Of a stretch of 64,000 nt of DNA, positions 53,901 to 62,770 are shown piece by piece (position 1 is the first letter of the stretch; every line of letters begins with the position of its first letter). The translations under genes were made by a program, and so were the position numbers. Below the pieces are notes generated by a model, which was not told the DNA's origin, did not search any database, and was given only the letters and a program-made list of their open reading frames with translations. This stretch comes from Cafeteria roenbergensis (lineage: Eukaryota; Sar; Bigyra; Bicosoecida; Cafeteriaceae), in assembly GCA_008330645.1 (NCBI GenBank), contig VLTN01000012.1:248001-312000 (forward strand), written 5' to 3'.

Positions 53901-55124
53901 CTCTCCCCACACCGGCTGAAATGCGTAGATATGGTTCCCAATGTTGCTGCACGAGTTGGGCACCAACTGCCCGTTGAAGTACGTCTCCGAGTGCCCCAGC
54001 AGCGGAGCTGTCGCATTCACGACCGCACTCGTCCACGGCGCCCCTGCACTCGGCCTGGGCAGCACGAGCCGGACATCACCTTCCCGTGGCGGACTGGAGT
54101 AGCCGGTGGCGCCGACGTCTGGCATCGAGAGGCCCCCGAGCGCGGACACGTTCACCACGAAGACGCCCAGCATTTGCTGGGGCCTGTTCATGTACAGCCG
54201 CGGGACACGGGGGCTATCGGGCTCGAAGGTGGACCCGGGCACTCTGTCGCCGAGGCGCAAGGTAGGGTTCTGTGGACTTGCCCTCGATGACGCCTGGCCA
54301 GAGCTAAACTGGGCGGGCCAGTCATTCGGTCCTGGTCTAAAGGTTGGCGGCGCGAATCCTTTGAATGCAAACTCTCCAAACATCTGGGCCAGTCCGTTGT
54401 CGGTGGTGATGTCGCTCTGAAGACTATGCGAGTAGGAGCCATAGGTGAGGCACTTTGCGGGGTCAGGTATAGAGGCTGCATCCCGAACCCATGTCAGTCT
54501 CGAAAACGCAGAAACTGGTGGAGGATACTGCGTCGGGGTCAACCAGATCTCAGAGATCAACGCGACCTCCCCGGGGCCAAAGTACGCCGTCATCTTGTGC
54601 GCGTCGTGAGAGTGCCATCGGCACGCCGACTCCCGCCCCCCGGAAGACGACTCCGCGCGCCAGGCCGGAAACGTGCCCCCCACCGGGAAGGCCGACACGT
54701 AGCTGTGGCCAAACGGGATGCCGTCGAGCCCCTGCCACCCGGCCCCGTGACGGGACCCTGCGCTCTCGGCCGCATCGCTCCCCGGCGACACGACCGCCGG
54801 CCACTGCTCCGGGTTGCCCCCCCGCGACATGGTCCAGTTCGCCTGCAGCTGGTAGTCCCCCGGGCACACTGCCGCCAGCGCCTCCGGCGATCTGTCGCGG
54901 CAAAGGCGAGCAACGTCTGGCACCACCCGCGGGTCACGACTGGCGCCAGGCTCCAGCCCCACCACGAACGCGCCCGACAGCTCCTCGACCGCGCTGCACA
55001 GCTCGGATGCAAGCGGGTGGCGCGGGCCGGGCGCCTGGTCGGCCGCCCAAGCCGGACCGCAAGCGGCCAGCAGTGCAAGAGTGACGGCGCGCCCGGCGCG
55101 CGTCGCCCGAGCGCCGCACGCCAT
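50922..55124 (-). CDS. array copy C: intact multipass protein with variable ectodomain
   Basis: The only copy with an unbroken frame, 1,400 residues. Residues 1 to about 27 are a signal peptide (MACGARATRAG...CGPAWA). The ectodomain of about 900 residues has many Cys and at least eight N-glycosylation sequons, and motifs such as CRWHSHDAHKMTAYFGPGE, CFGGHAGGCDVGGLGCGFVG and YHKPCQGCGHRNSVVGG. Hydrophobic spans near the C-terminus: QALWACAALAAAALLSSLVA; LLASLVMLLLAVWGMG; GTVAALLALEAAWSTALVG; then, after a Ser/Gly/Pro-rich loop of about 250 residues, MVWAGLAVRGALDLAAVGVA and MVCVCIVLSVGSRL. I do not recognise the family. The variable block I is 86 residues (starts VSAFSRLTWV). Its promoter must lie in or next to the CXC 3' end. 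A surface receptor or recognition protein is inferred. Confidence 0.85.
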   Translation of the reverse strand: MACGARATRAGRAVTLALLAACGPAWAADQAPGPRHPLASELCSAVEELSGAFVVGLEPGASRDPRVVPDVARLCRDRSPEALAAVCPGDYQLQANWTMSRGGNPEQWPAVVSPGSDAAESAGSRHGAGWQGLDGIPFGHSYVSAFPVGGTFPAWRAESSSGGRESACRWHSHDAHKMTAYFGPGEVALISEIWLTPTQYPPPVSAFSRLTWVRDAASIPDPAKCLTYGSYSHSLQSDITTDNGLAQMFGEFAFKGFAPPTFRPGPNDWPAQFSSGQASSRASPQNPTLRLGDRVPGSTFEPDSPRVPRLYMNRPQQMLGVFVVNVSALGGLSMPDVGATGYSSPPREGDVRLVLPRPSAGAPWTSAVVNATAPLLGHSETYFNGQLVPNSCSNIGNHIYAFQPVWGEITEAPQPSTVQTCFGGHAGGCDVGGLGCGFVGTVVPPDMSNATVRSETFDVGLGEACLTDFPASSSNQVGFISMLAYHKPCQGCGHRNSVVGGRDGAPLPECDMAACQANITRALQRRAVPSRQVPPPAALGVMRLADGGAFDWYACRPTPRDSYLSGYPGCTPQCVSVDADGSARATLPELQALVGWSWPAGGGTMSRGFAAGRSWLMSWSGGWAPGTRVGCVDAGQLIDEAGRAGLLRPVSRGEAWTSGGGGPWGAWPLGSGAWRAAALSPLLAAARVNITLSIPVGQLNLTPRVTFLSDLAAEAATAAGGMLAPCIVARCVDCPAATDSQVWYNLTVDPVTHKPRPAARPSRRVRLVVELTVRGLEDRVCEAATPQERLENWLVDARPRRSYPGGGAVSGSEPVAFTGPGSHRTWASEHPAAAAVQAVFAGASRVSSSEAPVLLALSLANSLRDQRSHRLQGMWLVWANASDPSVVSSVGVIPRCLDEGLQLAATSWSDGGACGGAVSSQALWACAALAAAALLSSLVAARPATPACCLGAEPLGSAAAMTSRELRAARWRSLLLLCSGSSRSGLLASLVMLLLAVWGMGPSANGTVAALLALEAAWSTALVGASCRRMASRGDRERRVSGQAGRVGVFSSLWRGDGIAPPDASGQPLPASASSWVAGSGGRTAEPTLREAAQRLRASEFVGILFSAPGDGLSAMSAMPPLARCRVLRARLAKMRDVPGLQLQNLVLGGPPLAGDASSSSGGGSFGVTEPVSAAGGAVGPGAPSTHSTPRHGADAGSGSVRWSASDGSQSGPPAEVGHVVGCSAGPALGVFGHGLEAPVAGPGVIIGPHSVPTPRRPVGAPVGLPGGPTAAAPRPPPADEREEARPDPAGGGSEGPCGGAMVWAGLAVRGALDLAAVGVALWLASWACGVDGAVSRDIANRLLASTGASSPEAVTASAALVGAWAREEAFARVVAGSGMVCVCIVLSVGSRLCRWRLSA
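54258..54540 (-). other. hypervariable block I, copy C version
   Basis: Encodes 86 residues. Part matches copy B (tggccagagctaaactgggc) and part matches copy A (ggtcctggtctaaaggttgg), directly next to each other. The change also reaches the flank (WWTPTQF in A and B, WLTPTQY in C). Confidence 0.9.
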
Positions 55125-55252
55125 TCGCTTCGCGCCGCGGCCTGTCCCCGGCGGGCCCGGTGGGGCAACGGACCGCCCCGATCCCCGCCTGGTCGAGAGG
55201 GCAGGCCCGGCTCCCAGCCCCTGCTGCATGTGCATTGCGACGGCCCGCCGAA

Positions 55253-58200
55253 TCACGCGGCGCGATTGCAGAGCCGATGGGGTCGCGCTGCCGCCGCCGC
55301 ACCCGCATGCGACCGGCCCGGCGAAGGCGTGTGGCAACACCCGCCCGATGCGATGCGCGTTGGCGGCGCGGCGAGCACACAACACACGGAATGCAACATT
55401 GCCGTCGGCGCCCGCACCGCGAACACCACCATCACCTCCGCTTCGACCGGGCAGAGCGGCGGGACGGAGCCGACGAGCGGGCCCGCTTGGCGTTGAACAG
55501 ACCCACATCCGTTGCCTCCGGCCCCGCCTCGCCGCCCTCGGGGGCCGTCCTCGGGCCGCTCTCTCTTGGGCCGCCTGGAGCCATCCCCAGCCACGGCCGC
55601 ATCGCCCGCAGGTGGCACCCGGCCGGCGTGAGGCCGACGTCCGCGGCGAGGAGTGGCAGCGGAGTGCGACTCGGCGTGGGCCGAATGCGCCTCCGACGCG
55701 TCGGTGGGGATCGCCGCGGTCTCCACTGATGCGGGGTCGGCTGGCGAGGTGTCGCTGGAGCAGACGGCGCGATGGCGGAGCGCGGGTGTGGTTGCCACGC
55801 CGCCAGCCTGCGTGACGGCAGGCGCTGCACAGGGCGCGGAGGCCGGCATCTGTGCATCCGATGCGCTGGACGCGGGCTTCTGGGCTGCGTGCGGCTGGGC
55901 TTGTTGCGCGCCCGCACTTCCGGGCGGCGCAACGGGCTCGGACGCGGGCTCCGAAGCCTGCTCCCCGGCTCTTGGCGGCAGGCCCAGCGACGCAGCCGCG
56001 GTCGTCGTTGGCAGCGGACTGGCAGCTGCTGTTGCAGCAGCTGCAGCAGCCGCTGCCTGGGCCAGGGCAGCCGCCACAGCAGCCTCCGCGCGTTCTCCCG
56101 CCTGAGCCCTGACAGCCGCAAGCAGTCGCTGCAAGGCCACAGTTGCCCCCTCGGGGCCAGCCTGGGCTCGAACGGAGTGCAGCAGAGCAGCGATGTGCAG
56201 GTGGTTCAGCACTGTGGCCGACGATGGGGAACTTGGAGCCGCTTCAGCCGGGAGGGCGGCGCCTGCCTCGGCCGTCGCAGCTGCTGCACCCGTTACAGTT
56301 GCTGCAGCTGCAGCTGCGACGTGTCTGGCAGCGTCAGGCGCTGCGAGAGCAGCGGCCGCCTGCTCGATGCCAGAAGAAATGGGCGCCTCTGCAAGCTGCG
56401 CCTTGCTGGCTGAGGGCAGCGTCGGAACTGCAGAGACCGATCCATGCTGGCCTTGAAAGGGCGATTGCTGCCCAGAGGCAGCCGCAACCGAGGCAGCCGG
56501 CGCTGTCGTGCTGGAAGTGCTCGCGCGGTGCTGAGCCATGGCAGCTCCAACCCTTGCACCCGCCCCGCCTGTGGCAGGTCCAGCTGCGGAGCTCGTCCGG
56601 CTTGATCGGGACTTTGCCATCGCCTCGGCTCGCTCCGGGCATCCTTCCTTGTTCTTGCACCCTTCGCAAGAGCATCCCGTAGCGCACACCACCCCCATTG
56701 CAAAGCACTCGCAATACTTCTTGAGGCAAGCGCTGCGCTTGCACCGGCACCCGGCTCTGTGCGACCGCCCGGATGCATCAAGCTTGCTGACGAAGGCATC
56801 CGGCTTCTTGGCCAGAATTGACCGCACAGTGGAGTCCCGAAGCGCAATGTGCTCGGCGCTGTTGCGACATTCGGTGCACTGGCACTCCTGCCCGCACAGC
56901 TGCTGCGCTGCAAAGCAGTCGCAGTACAGCTTCAGGCACCGGCTCTTGCGGCAAGCGCACCGGATGCCCGGAGTGGGTGGGCAAACCTTGACCACCGGGG
57001 CAGGCGGCGCTGTGACCACCGGCGTGCCCGGCGCTGGACGCTTCTTGCCCGCCGGGGACGCTTTGCCTCGTTTTGCCCTCGCCCGATCGCTCTTGGCAGA
57101 TCCTGCGCGGCCGCCTGATCCGCCTGACTGTGCCTTGACGGGCGTTGACACGGCAGGCGATGTTGCCGAAACCCAAGGAGCGGACGACGCGCCGCCTGCA
57201 CCGCCTCTGGAGCTGCACGACGGTGATGAGGAAGCGGATCCCGAGGCGGAGCTTGCCGCTGGCGCACCGAAATTACGGCTGGGTGACGTGAAAGTCCCCA
57301 GGGGCAAGGTGGGGGGCACGGCCTGAGTCCCGCTTCCCAGCACAGGGTCACCAAGCGCGCCTACGGCTGCGGCCTGGCGTGCTGAGGCCATCAGTTGGTG
57401 CTCCGGCCCTGCCGTAACGGCCGCCTGCCGAGCTGCGAGGAGGTTGGCCGTTGCTGAGGGGCGCGCGGGGAACTCGCTCACCGCAGGGGGCAGGGACGGC
57501 ACGCGCTGGGCCCTGCCGCGGTTTCCGGAGAAGGCTTCCATTCCAGGACCCATCGGCAAACCCTGTGGAGCCCCCACACGCTCAGGCGACGCCTCAGCGC
57601 TGTCGCTCATGCTCGCCTCAGGCCGCACCAGCGGCGGGGGAGGTGGCGGGAGCGGGAAGGGCTGCAGCACCCCAATGCCGGCTGTGCTTGGCACGCCAGG
57701 CAGCCGACCAATGCTGTCGGCTGCGCCAGGCTCTGCCAGCAGCGGCGTGCCAAGCAGCCCCGGAGAAAACTGTGGGCCGGCAATGGCGCGAGCCTGCGCC
57801 GAGGCGGCTGCACCGCCCCGTCGCATTGCCATTCTCGCCGCCTTGTGGGCCCGCGCCGGAGAGAGTCTCAGCGGGGAATCGAGCACGCCGCGCTGGGGCG
57901 AGCCGAGCGCGATGCGTCCCAGAGACTCCCGGTTGCGGTCCAGTGGCGGCATGTCAGCGAATTCGCCCCCGAGCCTTGTCAGCTGCCCTACATGGCCACC
58001 GCTGCCGCCATCCAGATCTTGCCTGCCAGCCTCCTCTTGCTCCTCCTCCTCCTCCTCCTCCTCGGGATCCTCCTCGGGATCTTCCGGATCACCCACTTCT
58101 CCGAGCACGCCTCCAACCCTCGACCTGCGGCCGCTGGGAAAGCCTGGTACTGGGCGCGGAACGGATCCGAACATCCTCGCCACGCTCCCCGCGGGGGCAG

Positions 58201-59517
58201 CCGCCCACGGCGCTTGGCGGCCTTGGCCGCCAATGCCCGACGACACGCTAACGATGCCCGTGGCGCCCTCCAGAGCACGGCCGTCCAGATCGCGCCCGAC
58301 GCGATGCGGCTTTCTCGCCAGGGCACTGCCCAGCTCAGAAGCAGCTCCGGATGTGCCGCCGGCTTCGCCACCTTCCCAAGCGGACTCTGCACGAAACTGC
58401 GCCTGTCCGAGCCGGCCTGAATATGCAGAGTCCCCCAGCCCTGTGGCTGGCCGGCGCTGCGCCAGATTTGCAGAGGCATGCCCGCCTGGGGTCGGCTCGC
58501 CGTGAGACGCAGGGCGAGAGCTCGGACCGTCGGCTGCGCCATGCTCGGCATGTCCCGCTTGGCCGAGGTGTCTTGCAGCAAGCAGATGCACCGCGCCCAG
58601 CTGCCCACGGCCGTCCCTACGGCCACGCTTCCCACCACTGTGGGGGTTGGCTCCGGTCTGGTCGCTCTCCCCGTCCTCGTCGTCACTCTCATCGGCCGCG
58701 ATATGTGACTGGCTCTGCCGCATGCCGCCCATTGCGGCGTTGCGAGCAACAGACGGGAAAGCCCGGCTGTTGGCGCCCCCGGGGACTCGACGGGTCGGGC
58801 TCATGTGGACGCTGGCTCCACCGTCGCCGGTGGGGAGCGGCGGCAAGCCGTCCGGGTCCGGAAGGCGACTCTCGCGCACCAATCCCCATGTGCCTCCCCC
58901 TGCCCTCTCCGGGCTTGCCATGACGTCTGGGCCGACGAACGGCGCGTCGAGCACGTCGGATCTGCGCGTGAGACCGTGCCAGCTGTCTTTTCCGAGCGGC
59001 CCCGCTCCCGGGTCAGCTGGGTGCAGCCGCGGCGACGCACTGCGCGAGGGTTGGGAGGCGCGACACTAGACGAATCGATGGCACTGGCGCATTCGCGACA
59101 GTGCACGCGAGACTGGCATCACCTCGCTGGCCTGCCACACACAGGAACTTGCTTTGCTGCCTGAGCGGCTGGGCGGGCCCAGACGAACGTGGCCCGTGGC
59201 GGCGGCTCAGAGGGGCAGGCCGCCGGTTGTCACCCGACGACGCAGACAGCTCGACAGGAACCCCGGCCCCCGCGACGCTCGCCCCGCTGCACAAAGCCCG
59301 CGGGTCTGATGGCAGGTGCAAAGGCAGTGGACGGCAGGTGCCGCGGTGCTCACTGCGACGGGCGCTGGGGCGAGATGTCACCGAAAATGGGGCGCGCTTG
59401 TCCTCCCAGGCTCGGCCTGTCCGGAGTGGCCCAAGCAGGCGCCCTGCGCTCCGGCGTGGCGGTGATGTTCACCGAGCCGCCGAGCCCCGAGCCCATGATG
59501 TCTGCGTGCTCGTCCAT
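55253..59517 (-). CDS. CXC-domain DNA-binding protein (LIN54/tesmin/TSO1 type), one intron
   Basis: Exons 59517-59354 and 59039-55253, 1,316 residues as written. The exon-1 call rests on ATG 59517 (MDEHADIMGSGLGG), donor GTGAGC at 59353, acceptor CGCGCAG, matching phase 2, and protein-like sequence continuing on both sides (PQRPSHASPRLHPADPG). The CRC region at about residues 745-860 has two cysteine-rich CXC motifs (CACRKSRCLKLYCDCFAAQQ and CRCKRSACLKKYCECFAMG) joined by ILAKKPDAFVSKL, equivalent to the RNPxAFxPK linker. Such proteins bind CHR-type DNA elements; LIN54 is the DNA-binding part of the MuvB/DREAM cell-cycle complex. A Glu tract lies near 58030-58060. The tail is frame-dependent on a five-G run (55540-55544): with four G, as in unit A, the protein ends in a basic SARSKRR at 55432; with five it runs on to 55253. 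Confidence 0.85.
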
Positions 59518-59917
59518 GGCCACGGCGATGCGAGCTCCGGCCAGCCGCGCCCGGCGGAGCAGGCTGTGGCGCGAGGATCGACTGGCCAGAGAATCGCCCA
59601 GCGATGGCGGCTCTGCTGCTCGCGCTGAGCGACTGGCCGGCCGCGCCTCGAAGGCGGCACACGCGAGTCTGGTCTTGCGCGAACCAGAGCCTGCCGCGCA
59701 CTCGTGATTGCAAACACGTGCGAAGGCATGGCAGACGGCCGAAAGCCAGGCGCAGCCACGCTTGCTTTCGCCTTGTCGGAAGCGTTCCCGGGAGGCGCGC
59801 GGGCAGCACACACAAGGCCAATCCGATCAGAGAAAACCGCGCACGCAGTCTCAACTCGCGCGACGGACGCGGCGTGGAAAGAGTGCAGGAGGGGGCGGCC
59901 GGCCGGCTCCGCAGGCC
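59518..59917. other. intergenic, upstream of the CXC gene
   Basis: 400 bp between two minus-strand genes. No gene seen beyond short frames; it should contain the CXC promoter and the amidase-like 3' end. Confidence 0.5.
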
Positions 59918-62458
59918 TCAGCTGCGAACCACTCCGCGCTGCCAGCGGCTGCGCAGCACCGGGTCGGGAAGCGCAGCGACGACACCCTGAAGCGCCCTCG
60001 CAACCGCCAGCAGGCGAGCGTCGCTGCCCGGCAAGCCAGCGACCTCGACGCCGACGGGCATGCGCTCTCCGCCGGGCACGCCAACCCCGGCAGAGGCGCG
60101 CTTGCGGGTCATGCCCGCTGGGACCGTGCACGCAGGAAGGCCGGCTGCGGAGGCGAGCGAGGCGTTCCTCGTCAGGGCGTGCCGCGTGCTCACAAGCGCG
60201 CCATTGCAGTACACTGCGTCCCCGTCGCTGCCCTTCTCGGCGACCGCGGGGACCATGAGCGACGGGTACAGGATGGCCTCCACCTTGTGCCTGGTCATGA
60301 AGGCGCGCACAGACTGGACCACCGCCTCGCGCCCGGGGCCTAGCGCGTCGGCGTACTCGCCCGCGTCCACGGCAGAGCCGCCGTCCGCCACGGAGCCGCG
60401 CGGGTCCATAGCCGCCACGAGCGCCGCCCTGTCCGTGGCGCTGCCGCAGTAGGCGTCCACCACATCTGCCACCGTCGTGCGGACGGTCACCTTGGCCAGC
60501 TTGGGCCCAGCAGCGGCGGCGCCTGCTTCGCCGTCCTCCTCCTCTTCCTCCTCCTCCTCCTCGCCTTCCTCCGCCTTGCGCTTCTTGGGCGCCTCCACCA
60601 CCACGACGCGGTCCCTGTCCAGGCCGCGGGCCGAGAGGTACGCCGCCAGCTCCCTCAGCGCCTCGTAGCCGCGCACCGCAGCGCAAACCTGGCCGGCACG
60701 CACCACAGCGTTCACCGTGGCCCGGCCTGCGGGATCCCCGGCCGCCGCCACCTTGGGCAGCTCCCCCCTCACGACGACGGCGCCTGCGGCCTCGAGCTTG
60801 GCCACGGTGTCGGCCACCACCGTCTTTACGGTGGAGTCGCAGTCGGCCAGCAGGCAGGCGGGCAGGCCCAGGCGCAGTCCCGACAGGCCCGCGGTCAGGC
60901 TCCCGTCCTCCCCGGCCTTGAAGGCTGCCTTGGCCGTCGCTGCGGCGTCGACGTCCCCCGCGCGCGCCTGACGTGCAAGCTGCTGGGTGGTCGCCATTCG
61001 CGCCCGGCGGCCCCGGGAGATGGCCTGGATGCGAATCGCGGCCTCCGTCTCGCCTTGCGCGCGCTTGTCCCGGCGCAGTCGCGACACCCGAGACCGACTC
61101 TCACGCCCGCGGGCCACGGCCTGGATGCGCACAGCCGCCTCCTCCTCCGCCTGCCCGAAGGACATGGCGGCGTCCGCGTCGCCAGACGCCTCAGCCGCCG
61201 CAGCAGCGCCTTCGTCGTCCTCCTCGGCGTCCTTGGACTCAGACGCCGAGCCCGGCGCCGCGGCGCCGTCACCATCTGACTCTGAGATGGCGGTCATCTG
61301 CGCCACGCGGGACCGCGCGGCCCGGCCCCTCGCGATGCTCTGAATCATCGCCGCGGCCTCGTGCCGCTCCCGCTCCTCCTTGGCCGCCTTGGCGCGACGC
61401 CGGGCGAGGAACCCGCGAGCGCCCGCCTGCAGCGACACGGCCGCCTCTGCCTCCGGGTCTGACTCGCCAGAGGCGGCAGCAGCGGCTCGCGCGTCCGCCC
61501 CTCCCCCCGCGCGACGGCCCTGGCCGCGGGGGCTGGCCTCGCCCTTGATGCTGGTGCTGAGGGCCGCGTCCAGCAGCTGCACGTCCTCAACGTGCCGCGC
61601 AAGCACGGCCACTGTGTCCATCGTGGGGGCGGTCATCAGGCACCCCGCCGCGGGGTAGCGGCCCGACGACGGCCGGAAGGCTACGACGCCACAGCAGCTC
61701 GCGGGCACCCGTGCGTCACCCAATGAGTCAACGGCGAGGGCCGCTGGGGCCACGCGCGCGGACACGGCCGCCGCCGCCCCTGCTGCCGCCCCGCCGGCGA
61801 TGCAGTCCCCCATGCTGTACGGGTTGGCGACGCGGCCGCGAGGAGTGCGCGACCCGGTGTGGCCCCACCCTAGATCATGGACGGACGTCTTGCCCAGCAC
61901 GAAAGCACCGGCCGCCACGAGGCGCCGCACCACGGCCGCTGAGCGGCGCGCTCGCCACTGCGCCATGGCTGTGTTGGACGCCGACGTGGCCAAGCCGCGC
62001 ACGTCCAGCGTGTCGGATACGGCGACTGGCAGGCCGGCGAGCGCGCCCGCCGTGTCGGGCTTGGGGTCGGCGTCCGCGGCGTCGGCTTCGGCCTTGCGCT
62101 TGGCGGCAGCCTCAGCCGCAGCGGCCGCAACGGCCTTGCGGGCCTTGCGCCTGGCCGCCGCTTCGGGGTCGTCCTCGTCGTCGGCCTCCTCGCCCGCCTC
62201 GCCGTTGTCTCCGGCCGCAGGCTTGGCCTCCCTCGCCGCGAGCTGCTCCTCCAGCGTCGGCTCGGGCGCCGCCAGCCCAGCACGCGCGCGCGCGCCCTCG
62301 GGCGTGAACGACTGAGCCATCGCGAAGCCGAAGCGCGAGTCGTCGAAGCGCTGAAGCAGCGCCTCCACAAGCTTGGCGCGGCTCAGCCCCTCTGAGCGCA
62401 TCGCGTCCACTGCGTCGGCGGCCCCAAGGTCCAGCGCGCTCGCTGCGGGCGCTGCCAT
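59918..62458 (-). CDS. amidase-fold pseudoenzyme with inserted IQ motifs
   Basis: Predicted 846 residues. The amidase-signature fold is clear: AGALAGLPVAVSDTLDVRGL (139-156), AAGAFVLGKTSVHDLGWG (about 182-199), NPYSMGDCIAGGAAAGAAAA (about 212-231), LAVDSLGDARVPASCCGVVAF (241-261), and the C-terminal NASLASAAGLPACTVPAG. The catalytic Lys-Ser-Ser triad is missing: Lys of VKD is Ser148, the cis-Ser of GGSSGG is Ala, and the nucleophile Ser of GGSIRxP is Asp248. Between the two halves sits an insert (about 330-520) with four IQ-type motifs (VSLQAGARGFLARRR; MIQSIARGRAARSR; VRIQAVARGRESRSR; IRIQAISRGRRAR), which usually bind calmodulin. An acidic insert follows (Glu run about 60535-60560). Inferred: a catalytically dead calmodulin-binding scaffold. 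It is divergent from the KDEL-receptor gene. Confidence 0.85.
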   Translation of the reverse strand: MAAPAASALDLGAADAVDAMRSEGLSRAKLVEALLQRFDDSRFGFAMAQSFTPEGARARAGLAAPEPTLEEQLAAREAKPAAGDNGEAGEEADDEDDPEAAARRKARKAVAAAAAEAAAKRKAEADAADADPKPDTAGALAGLPVAVSDTLDVRGLATSASNTAMAQWRARRSAAVVRRLVAAGAFVLGKTSVHDLGWGHTGSRTPRGRVANPYSMGDCIAGGAAAGAAAAVSARVAPAALAVDSLGDARVPASCCGVVAFRPSSGRYPAAGCLMTAPTMDTVAVLARHVEDVQLLDAALSTSIKGEASPRGQGRRAGGGADARAAAAASGESDPEAEAAVSLQAGARGFLARRRAKAAKEERERHEAAAMIQSIARGRAARSRVAQMTAISESDGDGAAAPGSASESKDAEEDDEGAAAAAEASGDADAAMSFGQAEEEAAVRIQAVARGRESRSRVSRLRRDKRAQGETEAAIRIQAISRGRRARMATTQQLARQARAGDVDAAATAKAAFKAGEDGSLTAGLSGLRLGLPACLLADCDSTVKTVVADTVAKLEAAGAVVVRGELPKVAAAGDPAGRATVNAVVRAGQVCAAVRGYEALRELAAYLSARGLDRDRVVVVEAPKKRKAEEGEEEEEEEEEDGEAGAAAAGPKLAKVTVRTTVADVVDAYCGSATDRAALVAAMDPRGSVADGGSAVDAGEYADALGPGREAVVQSVRAFMTRHKVEAILYPSLMVPAVAEKGSDGDAVYCNGALVSTRHALTRNASLASAAGLPACTVPAGMTRKRASAGVGVPGGERMPVGVEVAGLPGSDARLLAVARALQGVVAALPDPVLRSRWQRGVVRS

Positions 62459-62770
62459 ATCAGTCGGCTGAGTAGTCGCAGATCCGCTCGGCCAGCGCTC
62501 TCGCAAGAAGCAGTGTCTGGTCTGCGCTGGCAAGGAACACCCCGGGCTCCAAGTGAGGTCCGGCGCGCAGGTCTGCGGGGGCCTCGGAGGCCGGCCGCCT
62601 GTGCGCCCCGGGGGCGCGCCAGCAACGGACTCGCCGCGCCGCGACATTTTGCCGGCAGAGCCGGCCTTCCCGGCAGGCTGGACACGCCGCGGGTGCGTGG
62701 CGGCACAGTCTGCGCGCCCACCGCGGCACCGCCTGGCCGGGGAGTGCCTCGCCGTGAGCCAGCAAGCATG

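Larger units (their letters stand above)
50813..55898. repeat. tandem duplication unit C (about 5.1 kb)
   Basis: Third unit. Identity to A and B ends at gcggctgg (55898), inside the coding region of the intact CXC gene, so C is the unit still attached to the original locus. Confidence 0.93.

Noticed and set aside
43441-54540. Diversity-generating retroelement acting on block I
   Set aside because: No reverse transcriptase or template repeat is visible, changes include all bases and codon-length indels, unlike adenine-directed mutagenesis.
40583-55898. Mobile element as the cause of the 5.1-kb repeats
   Set aside because: Direct tandem units with no transposase, reverse transcriptase, terminal repeats or target-site duplication; unequal exchange explains them.
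59189-59707. 172-codon plus-strand frame
   Set aside because: Overlaps the CXC first exon and intron on the other strand and has no recognisable motif.
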